Assembly: GCF_018919395.1 (NCBI RefSeq) | Contig: NZ_JAHLME010000002.1 | Span: 186,001 to 250,000 of the forward strand | DNA length: 64,000 nt | Direction: 5' to 3' | From: Geomonas azotofigens | Lineage (GTDB): Bacteria; Desulfobacterota; Desulfuromonadia; Geobacterales; Geobacteraceae | Shown: in pieces, positions 19,301 to 23,824 of the stretch | Numbering within the stretch: position 1 is the first letter of the stretch | Layout of the letters: each line of letters starts with the position of its first letter | Notes under the pieces: model-generated | Databases searched by the model: none | What the model saw: the letters and a program-made list of their open reading frames with translations, nothing else | What the model was told of the DNA's origin: nothing | Made by a program: the position numbers and the translations under genes

Positions 19301-20197
19301 GGTGCTCTTATCCTGGGGTGGCTGGGTCACCTGCAGGTTCGGCATGCTGCCGTCGAACAGGACGCTTCGCTTGGCGACCGCGCTGTTTCCAGCCAGGTCG
19401 GTCGCGGTGACGGTGATGGTGTTGAGCCCGTGTTCGAGGGTGACGGCGGCGGAAAACAAGGTGCCGTCCTGCTCGGCACCCTGGGGGCTCCCGGCGCCGA
19501 GGGTGACCGTCACCACCGATTCCTCGTCGACGTTGCCGGCGACCGTGACGCCCCCCTGCGAGGTGACGACGTTGTCGGCCGGCGAGGTGATGGTAAGGTG
19601 CGGTGCCGACAGGTCGAGCCGGATCACCCTGCTGTCGGTCACGCTGTTGCCCACCTGGTCGGTGGCAACCACGGCTATGGTGTTGGGGCCGCTGACGAGG
19701 GTGACCGCGCCGCTGAAGGCGCCGTCGGGCTGGACCTGAACGGCGTCACCGTTTATGGTCACCACTGCCGGAGCGCTCGCCGCGTCGGTCGCACTACCTG
19801 CGATGTTCAGAAGGGAAACGTTGGTGACGGCTCCGCCGGGGAGGGTGGAGACGGTAAGGACGGGGGCGTTCGCGTCGACGTAGATCTCGGCGCTCGCAGA
19901 GGCCGGATCGTCCTTATCGCTGGTAGCCGTGATGGTATGACTGCCATCGGTCAGGCCCGAAACGACTGCTCCCCAGGCGGCCGGAGAGGGATAGCTGACC
20001 GGACCGACCACCGCTCCCGGGACGTCGAGGGTGACGGTTGCCCCCTCCGCACAGGTGCCGGTGACCGTGAGGCTCGCGTTCAAATAGGGAGAAGAAAGGG
20101 GATCGATGGTCACTGCGGCCCACGCTGAGACAGGGGTCGCAAAAAGGAAGGCCAGCATCAGCGCTCCCGCCAGCATACGCACGTAGCCGTAGTGCAT
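13325..20197 (-). CDS. Giant secreted Ig-like repeat protein with dockerin-like C terminus, 2290 aa
   Basis: A Sec signal peptide (cleavage near 'VSAWA') is followed by several Ig-like domains of about 90 residues (about 30-570) built on 'VT.T..DLAGN' motifs. Then come 16 copies of an ~86-residue PKD/REJ-like unit (about 575-1949), typified by 'LSWSKVSGPGTVSFGSPSA' and 'GSYLLRLTATDAAGN'. More Ig-like domains precede a C-terminal dockerin-type pair, 'GDLNADGKTDISDALLALQ' and 'SIDIGDAVLILRIIVG', of which the first keeps the Ca-binding D-x-N-x-D-G pattern. The architecture fits a long extracellular adhesin stalk. The gene follows the fapE-like gene and precedes the cohesin-like lipoprotein. The ribosome site AGGAGGG supports the ATG at 20197. 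Units 2-5 are almost identical, indicating recent amplification. Confidence 0.85.
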   Translation of the reverse strand: MHYGYVRMLAGALMLAFLFATPVSAWAAVTIDPLSSPYLNASLTVTGTCAEGATVTLDVPGAVVGPVSYPSPAAWGAVVSGLTDGSHTITATSDKDDPASASAEIYVDANAPVLTVSTLPGGAVTNVSLLNIAGSATDAASAPAVVTINGDAVQVQPDGAFSGAVTLVSGPNTIAVVATDQVGNSVTDSRVIRLDLSAPHLTITSPADNVVTSQGGVTVAGNVDEESVVTVTLGAGSPQGAEQDGTLFSAAVTLEHGLNTITVTATDLAGNSAVAKRSVLFDGSMPNLQVTQPPQDKSTNSRTPVIAGSASDPDSAVSVTIAAGGQNYSPSVAGGSFSQQLSLGGDGSYPVTVTCADQAGNQATVVRTLLLDTSAPAITAVTTTAAAGRYGAGALIPLTLSFSEAVTSSGLTLTLSSGGNASCGALAGVTSCTAVYTVAAGEMSAGLDVASVSGALLDGAGNQATDPPVSAQANLSASKIVIIDTDAPTASITGHPADPTVLRSATFTFTSDEAGSSFACSLDAGAFASCDSPVALDLSGSPDGRHTFAVRGVDLTGNIGAAASWSWTIDTAPPAVSVAPGQTRSASYLQTATATDGSAVAVQWSMVQGSGNITFGAPNSLQTDVVATKDGGYVLRLTATDAAGNVAFADTSLVWDTTLPAVSAGAGRTAGSAFTQVGSVSDATATTLSWSRVSGPGTVSFGSPSAASTTVSMDQDGSYLLRLTATDAAGNGASSDVTVVWDTTLPAVSAGAGRTAGSAFTQVGSVSDATATTLSWSKVSGPGTVSFGSPSAASTTVSMDQDGSYLLRLTATDAAGNGASSDVTVVWDTTLPAVSAGAGRTAGSAFTQVGSVSDATATTLSWSRVSGPGAVSFGSPSAASTTVSMDQDGSYLLRLTATDAAGNGASSDVTVVWDTTLPAVSAGAGRTAGSAFTQVGSVSDATATTLSWSRVSGPGTVSFGSPSAATTTVSMDQDGSYLLRLTATDAAGNGASSDVTVVWDSTPPSVSAGTSRTANAPFVQTGSVSDATATTLSWSKVSGPGAVAINSPSAASTTVSMDKDGSYLLRLTATDASGNSASSEVTLIWDTTLPTVSAGTPRTAGSAFTQVGSVSDATATTLSWSRVSGPGTVSFGSPSAASTAVSMDKDGSYLLRLTATDAAGNGASSDVTVVWDSTPPSVSAGTSRTANAPFVQTGSVSDATATTLSWSKVSGPGTVSFGSPSAAGTTVSMDRDGSYLLRLTATDASGNSASADVTLIWDTTLPTVSAGTTRTANSAFTQTGSVSDATGITLSWSQESGPGTVSFGSSASASTTISMDKDGSYTLRLTATDGGGNRAYGEVIIVWDTTLPAVGAGTGRTAGIAFTQTGTVSDATSTTLSWSKVSGPGTVSFGSPSAAGTTVSMDRDGSYLIRLTATDAAGNSASSDVALVWDTTSPTVSAGPAHAANSAFSQTGSVSDATATLLSWSKVSGPGTVVFSSPASASTTVSMDLDGVYLVRLTAIDEALNSASADVTLTWDTTLPKVDAGGSRVSNAPYTPAAAVSDANPSTYSWQQLSGPGTVAFSDPAALTPNISASVDGSYTLRLTATDAAGNSASSDCSMVWDTTRPAVSAGVGRTANAPFLQSGNVADATAATLAWSKVSGPGSVTFDPPSGASSTVAIDRDGAYVLRLTAVDAAGNGSTGDVAVTWDTTAPYLVQPVPVTTATAVDLTVNASDATPMVYRWQQLSGPGTVTLGAPGSATTNASADQDGVYLLQFAATDAAGNSSMIEVSFTWDTTAPQVVAGGSRVVNAPFIPAATASDATPLTYRWEQLSGPGNIAFSDGTALSPQISATADGSYSLRITATDAAGNRSSDTLALLWTTQLPLVSAGPSSAHNATFTQYGFASGTTQLTFRWSQASGPGTVSFGSPDSLATTVSADQEGTYLLRLTSIDQAGNVSTSDATLIWDLASPSLSVALPPDHSYTSMQQFTVSGRVVDPLSGVQSLQLNGTSLAVDAEGNFSKTIELTSGTNVITVVAIDLAGNASHSTSSVVLDQAVPVIALTAPASDEYKTNKSQLMITGSVDHDCILGIHVSGPSGARDFTASVLAGSLFSQLLDNLAVGVTTITLTATTQANLSSTRVITVTHETEAPTLTLTSPSGDVRPGQNSLVVSGTATDTVTSVRVTIAVNGQFYTPPVVDGAFSQTIPLTTKGLYPVTVTATNEAGGATVVTRRVIYATPTGDLNADGKTDISDALLALQVSVGMRPQLDGFLVSGDLAPLVGGASAPDWSIDIGDAVLILRIIVGSLAPPA
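14350..18475 (-). repeat. 258-bp coding tandem repeat, 16 units, inside the Ig-repeat gene
   Basis: The period is 258 bp (86 codons). Units in 17040-18230 are near-identical at DNA level, including synonymous positions. A higher-order 516-bp duplication is also visible: the stretch around 16590-16740 recurs at 17106-17260. Units outside this core (14350-16000) have diverged at most positions. The pattern indicates homogenisation by unequal crossing-over or slippage at the N-terminal side of the array. Confidence 0.9.
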
Positions 20198-20249
20198 CTT
20201 GTCAACCCTCCTGTCCCGGAAATCGCATCGAGGCGTACGGCAAAAACAG

Positions 20250-20357
20250 GAAAACTACGCGACCTGCGCACTGTTTGGTGCAGGACTGCGTAGCAAGCTG
20301 CATCGGCAGCCTTACGCTGAACGGGTCCCGCGCGGGCCGTTTAGCGCAGGGTGCCGC
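20250..20357 (-). promoter_or_regulatory. Strongly structured leader between the fapE-like gene and the giant repeat gene
   Basis: The 218-bp gap 20198-20415 holds nested inverted repeats. CTACGC (from 20253) pairs with GCGTAG (to 20293), enclosing CCTGC/GCAGG. A larger stem joins GGCAGCC (20305) to GGTGCC (to 20355), enclosing CGCTGAACGG/CCGTTTAGCG and CCCGCGCGGG. No T run follows, so this could be an attenuator, an RNA-processing site separating highly expressed cargo from the giant gene, or an unrecognised riboswitch. It does not match the c-di-GMP GEMM consensus as far as I can see. Confidence 0.4.
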
Positions 20358-20415
20358 AATAATAGCTTGGTACGGCGCCGGTCCGGCCGGTTCGCACCGG
20401 CAGGAGGCAAGACTA

Positions 20416-20898
20416 CTACCTTACGGCGTTGATCATCTGCTGCCGCAGCGCCGACTGAAGGCTTATGTCGCGGAAGATCGACATGTTCGCGAGCTGGGCG
20501 TTGATGGCCAGATGGTTGCTGATCACCTGCCTGTCGAGCGTGTTCTGGATTACCGCCAACCCTCCGGGAAGCGAACCCGTTCCCTGCGCAGCGTGGAAGA
20601 GGTTGCTCCCCTCCGGCCCGATCTGCACCAGGGTGGTCCCCGCGCCGCTTTTCATGGCGCCGGCGGATGAGAAGTTGAAACTGCTGGATGCGCTCAGGAC
20701 GCCGTTGACGTAGACCGCGCGCTCGATGCCGAACGAGACGAGGAGGCCGTCCTGGCCGAAAAAGCCGCCCCGGCTTGCCGCGAGCTCAGCCTCGGCCACG
20801 GCGGGCGCCGCCATCGTTTCTTGCGCCGGTTCCGCCCCGGCCCGGGAAGCGAACAGCAGCGCCACGGACGTTACCAGGATGATCCCTTTGGTTTTCAT
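20416..20898 (-). CDS. FapE-like exported protein with double-glycine-type motif
   Basis: A 160-aa Sec-exported protein (signal to about residue 22). Directly after it, residues 34-45 read 'VAEAELAASRGG', which aligns with the bacteriocin leader consensus LSxxELxxIxGG recognised by C39 peptidases. The mature part is rich in small and polar residues. It ends with 'GGLAVIQNTLDRQVIS' and 'HLAINAQLANM', a motif shared with the two other fibre-type proteins of the locus. Its position after fapB- and fapD-like genes matches fapE in the Pseudomonas fap order. The FapE name is by position and character, not by clear sequence identity. AAAGGGG precedes the ATG. Confidence 0.6.
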   Translation of the reverse strand: MKTKGIILVTSVALLFASRAGAEPAQETMAAPAVAEAELAASRGGFFGQDGLLVSFGIERAVYVNGVLSASSSFNFSSAGAMKSGAGTTLVQIGPEGSNLFHAAQGTGSLPGGLAVIQNTLDRQVISNHLAINAQLANMSIFRDISLQSALRQQMINAVR

Positions 20899-20927
20899 GG
20901 TGTTACCCCTTTAAGCGTACCGACCGC

Positions 20928-21629
20928 TCAAAAACCTCTGCGTGCCGTCAGGAAAAGAGTCGGATCCAGCAACTGTGCAGTCGTAAGCGGTTCCACCCCC
21001 GCCAACATCCTCCTTGCCGGCCACTCGCCCGGTTCGTTGAAGTGCCGGCTCGCCAGGTCCTTGTGACTGCGCACCAGGAACACCAGGCCATTCCACCACC
21101 GCTCGAACTCACCGCGCGGCACCGTTCGTGCGCCCTGCGCCGGGTCCCCCAGAAGCACTTCGCCTTTGGTGACCCCCTTCAAAACGATGAAGTGCCGGTA
21201 CCCCCGGATGTTGACCAAGGCGATGGCGGGAATCCCCACCTTTTCCAGTTTGTCCAGCGTGATGCGGTAGCCGTCGGCCTGGTAGCCGCGCCGCTCCAGG
21301 TACTTTTTCATGTCGAGCAGGGAAAACCCCTCGCGGCGGATCTTTTCCTTGTCGCCGTTTTCGAACATGGCGACGAACACTTGGTCCTCACTGACCCGGT
21401 CCTCGTAGTGGTAGGTCAAAAGGGTGGCGAGGGCCGCCGAACCGCAGCTGAAATCGTACTGCTGCTGCACGGTCCTTTTGAAGCGGAGCTCCTTCACGCT
21501 GGTCACGGGGACGTTGACGTTGCCAAGGAACGCGCCGGGCACGGCGACGCTTCCTGCCATGCCCGGCGTGGGCGCCACCTGGAGCACGGCGGCAAAAAGC
21601 AGCGCAGTCTTGATAGCGGAACGTGGCAT
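20928..21629 (-). CDS. fapD: Sec-exported C39 family cysteine peptidase (FapD-like)
   Basis: A 233-aa protein with an N-terminal signal peptide and a stand-alone peptidase C39 domain. The oxyanion glutamine and nucleophile appear in 'QQQYDFSCGSAALATLLTYH' (Cys about residue 62), the catalytic histidine in 'GYRHFIVLKG' and the aspartate in 'VLLGDPAQG'. Unlike ABC-transporter-linked C39 domains it has no membrane or ATPase domains, so it should work in the periplasm. FapD of Pseudomonas functional-amyloid operons is a C39 protein of about this size. It lies between fapB- and fapE-like genes, 11 bp after the former. Likely substrates are the exported neighbours carrying leader-like motifs. GGAGG ribosome site. 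Confidence 0.82.
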   Translation of the reverse strand: MPRSAIKTALLFAAVLQVAPTPGMAGSVAVPGAFLGNVNVPVTSVKELRFKRTVQQQYDFSCGSAALATLLTYHYEDRVSEDQVFVAMFENGDKEKIRREGFSLLDMKKYLERRGYQADGYRITLDKLEKVGIPAIALVNIRGYRHFIVLKGVTKGEVLLGDPAQGARTVPRGEFERWWNGLVFLVRSHKDLASRHFNEPGEWPARRMLAGVEPLTTAQLLDPTLFLTARRGF

Positions 21630-21640
21630 GGCGCCTCCGG

Positions 21641-21994
21641 TCAGCGTACGCTCAGGTTGAGGATGAAAGAACTCTGGATCACGTTCTGATTGCCCGTGTT
21701 CTGGATAATGGTCGCGACCCCGTTGGTGGCGCCGAACGCGTTGTCGCCGACCACGTTGGTACCGGTTCCGGACGAAGTGAGCAGGTTGCTCGCCACAGTG
21801 GCGCTCGACTCGGAACTGTTGATCGTGTTCACCATCTCTTCGACCTGCACCCCTTGTCGCCCGGTCTGCTGGGCCATGGCGCCCTCGGCAAGCGGCGCGC
21901 CCAGATCAGCCTGCCCGATTTCCGAGGCGACAACCGGCGGGGCGAAGGCCATGCCAAGCATCACTGCAAAGGTAACGATGTGCTTGCGTATCAT
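21641..21994 (-). CDS. FapB-like minor amyloid subunit candidate
   Basis: A 117-aa exported protein with signal peptide (to about residue 24). Residues about 35-46 read 'LAEGAMAQQTGR', in register with the leader-like motif of its neighbours though the central E-L is A-M. The mature region is rich in Ser, Thr, Asn and Gly and ends 'GVATIIQNTGNQNVIQSSF', the QN-containing motif seen in the FapC- and FapE-like proteins. Size, composition and place between the fapC- and fapD-like genes fit a FapB-type nucleator. It has no cysteine. AAAGGAAA ribosome site. Confidence 0.6.
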   Translation of the reverse strand: MIRKHIVTFAVMLGMAFAPPVVASEIGQADLGAPLAEGAMAQQTGRQGVQVEEMVNTINSSESSATVASNLLTSSGTGTNVVGDNAFGATNGVATIIQNTGNQNVIQSSFILNLSVR

Positions 21995-22099
21995 GGCCGT
22001 TTCCTTTCTTGGGCCGCGATGAGCCCGTCGGGTACGCAGTACGGGCCCCGGTTCGTACCGGGGCCCGCTCCTCTATGTGGCGGCAGGTCCGCCCCCCTG

Positions 22100-23119
22100 T
22101 TACTGCCCCGGGTTCAGGCTGAGGTTCGACTGAACGTTTATCGAAGGCTGGATCAGGGAATTCATGCCGCTGTTCTGGGTCACGGTGGTGATCCCCGCTG
22201 CGCTCTGGAAAGCGGAGCCGGAGATGTCGTTGTTGCCGGTGGTGATGTAGGCGCGCTTGCCAAGGTCGACGGAGTTGGCGGAAACGGCGCCCTCGAGCTG
22301 GGTGCTCGACACGGCTACGGCCACGTCGCCGATGGTGATGCTGAGATCATGGCTGTCGGTCGCGCTTTCGGACTTGTTGACCGACACGGCATTGTAGGAG
22401 TCCTTGATTTCGGTCTCGTTGTTGGTCTCGGTCTCGGTTTTGCTGAAGTTGCGGTTATCGCTTCTAGTCACGTTGGTGGTGTTGAAGGATTCCTCGTTCT
22501 CGGTCTTTGAGTTGCCCGAGGCGACGGTATTGCCGGACTCCTTGTTGGAAACCGAGTTATCGGTGTTGTTGGAATCCTTGGTGTTGACCGAGTTGTCGGT
22601 CGGGGTGATGGTCACCGTCTTGGTTGCGCTGTTGCCCGAGGCGATCGAGTTGCCGGACTCCTTGTTGACATTCACGTTCTCGGTCTCGGTGGAGGTGTTG
22701 TACGATCCCTTGGTGTTGACCGAGTTGTCGGTCGGGGTGATGGTCACCGTCTTGGTGGCGCTGTTGCCCGAAGCGATCGAGTTGCCGGACTCCTTGTTGA
22801 GGTTCAGGTTCTCCGTCTCGGTCTTCGTGAAGGTGTTGAACGATTCCTTGTTGGTGGTGGAGTTGTCGGTCGGGGTGACGGTCACCGTCTTGGTGGCGGT
22901 GTTGCCCGAGGCGATGGTATTGCCGTTTTCCTTATTGACGGAGACGCTGTCGGTAGAGCTCAAGGTATTGCTGTTGCTGGTGCTGCTGGTTGCGCTGCTG
23001 CCATCCACGGCGACGGCAGCGCCCAAAGCGCCGTCGTTGGAAGCATCTATGGCGTAGGCGAAGCTGGAAAGGGATACCACTGCTGCTGCGGCCAGGATGG
23101 CGACGATACGTGATTTCAT
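22100..23119 (-). CDS. FapC-like major amyloid subunit candidate with Asn/Thr/Ser repeats
   Basis: A 339-aa exported protein (signal peptide ending near 'SFAYA'). The mature chain is low-complexity and polar, with four imperfect ~45-residue repeats centred on 'NKESGNSIASGNSATKTVT' and linkers such as 'PTDNSVNTKGSYNT'. The C-terminal part (about 250-339) is less repetitive and ends 'GITTVTQNSGMNSLIQPSIN', resembling the ends of the FapB- and FapE-like proteins. No cysteine is present. Repeats separated by linkers and rich in Asn and Gly are the FapC plan. I start at 23119, preceded by AGGAGGA; an upstream in-frame ATG at 23149 lacks a site. A weak -24/-12-like GG-N10-GC lies at 23146-23159. 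Confidence 0.65.
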   Translation of the reverse strand: MKSRIVAILAAAAVVSLSSFAYAIDASNDGALGAAVAVDGSSATSSTSNSNTLSSTDSVSVNKENGNTIASGNTATKTVTVTPTDNSTTNKESFNTFTKTETENLNLNKESGNSIASGNSATKTVTITPTDNSVNTKGSYNTSTETENVNVNKESGNSIASGNSATKTVTITPTDNSVNTKDSNNTDNSVSNKESGNTVASGNSKTENEESFNTTNVTRSDNRNFSKTETETNNETEIKDSYNAVSVNKSESATDSHDLSITIGDVAVAVSSTQLEGAVSANSVDLGKRAYITTGNNDISGSAFQSAAGITTVTQNSGMNSLIQPSINVQSNLSLNPGQ

Positions 23120-23232
23120 GACTTCCTCCTTTTCGTGTGTTGACTGCATTGGAATGGCCTACTAAGTGCACCTCTTCCCGCCGGGCCATGGCCCCGGCGT
23201 AAAACCTTCTGCTGCATCTTCTATGAGACATC

Positions 23233-23574
23233 TCAGTGCCGCTGCTGTGACCGGGCGACCGCCCTCCCCTCGTCCCACAGCTTCACGTCGCTTAGCTGCA
23301 GCGAGGGTTGCAGTGGCGCTCCACCCAGCAGGTAACGCCCGTGCACCGCGTTCAGTTCCTCCGCCGGCAACGGCGCCCCCTCCAGTTGGTTGAAACCCTG
23401 CTGCTTGGCGGCAAACGCTCCCCTTGCGGCTCCCCCTTGCGAAACTGGGGCCCGTTCCTCACGGGGGGGCGATGCGACCTGGTCCGTCGTGGCCGCAGAA
23501 CCGGTCGGCGTCATCTCCGCGCGGGCCGCTGCCGTCGGCAGCAGCAGGGCAATGATCAGCATGAATCGTTTCAT
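23233..23574 (-). CDS. Small exported protein with leader-like motif, first gene of the amyloid operon
   Basis: A 113-aa Sec-exported protein of no family known to me. Its signal ends near 'AAARA'. Residues 69-80 read 'LPAEELNAVHGR', matching LSxxELxxIxGG at L, E-L, the hydrophobic position and the first glycine; a true GG follows five residues later. GGAGG with 5-nt spacing supports the ATG at 23574 rather than the GTG at 23580. It is first downstream of a near-consensus sigma-54 promoter and upstream of the fapC-like gene. By position it could be a FapA-like chaperone, but sequence alone does not show that. Confidence 0.6.
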   Translation of the reverse strand: MKRFMLIIALLLPTAAARAEMTPTGSAATTDQVASPPREERAPVSQGGAARGAFAAKQQGFNQLEGAPLPAEELNAVHGRYLLGGAPLQPSLQLSDVKLWDEGRAVARSQQRH

Positions 23575-23617
23575 GATCACCTCCGCTACGTACCTCGTGA
23601 ATCCACACCCATGTATA

Positions 23618-23632
23618 GCACGCTCCGTGCCA
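23618..23632 (-). promoter_or_regulatory. Sigma-54 (-24/-12) promoter of the amyloid operon
   Basis: The minus strand reads TGGCACGGAGCGTGC. This matches TGGCAC-N5-TTGC with one mismatch and has the invariant GG and GC exactly 10 nt apart. The expected start of transcription is near 23606, giving a 5' leader of about 32 nt before the ATG at 23574. The gene immediately upstream encodes a sigma-54 activator. Confidence 0.8.
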
Positions 23633-23709
23633 GGAATTTTCAGACGAGATTACGGCTACTTACGGGGCAAAGCGGGCACGGTTTTGTAAAAGGGAGTAGG
23701 ACACTCTTT

Positions 23710-23766
23710 TTTACACTACGTGTGGTTAATACGTAATTTCAGGGACTTGAGTGTAAAGGGTGTAAG
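23710..23766 (-). promoter_or_regulatory. TTTACACT-type boxes, putative activator-binding region
   Basis: TTTACACT (23710-23717), AGTGTAAA (23750-23757) and GTGTAAG (23760-23766) lie 80-135 bp upstream of the -24/-12 promoter, the usual distance for a sigma-54 enhancer site. The same octamer in both orientations recurs upstream of the fapF-like gene at 26660-26696. Confidence 0.55.
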
Positions 23767-23784
23767 GGGGGGGCGCGCCCCCCC
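23767..23784 (-). terminator. GC-only hairpin after the regulator gene
   Basis: A perfect palindrome GGGGGGGCGCGCCCCCCC lies 41 bp beyond the regulator stop. No T run follows, so termination is uncertain; it may be a pause or insulator between the regulator and the enhancer boxes. Confidence 0.35.
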
Positions 23785-23824
23785 GGAGGGAGTGGGGACC
23801 GGCGGAAGAGCCGGGCCGATCAGC

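Noticed and set aside
18713-20128. Long plus-strand frame opposite the giant Ig-repeat gene
   Set aside because: A shadow frame in GC-rich DNA; the minus-strand protein has a signal peptide, domain repeats and a good ribosome site.
20198-20415. c-di-GMP GEMM riboswitch upstream of the giant gene
   Set aside because: The hairpins are strong but the conserved GEMM sequence elements (such as the GCAAAGCC and GNRA-receptor region) are not seen.
20928-21994. Bacteriocin/microcin locus with ABC exporter
   Set aside because: The C39 protein is a stand-alone Sec-exported enzyme. No ABC transporter or HlyD-like adaptor is nearby, and the cargo proteins carry Sec signals ahead of the leader-like motif.
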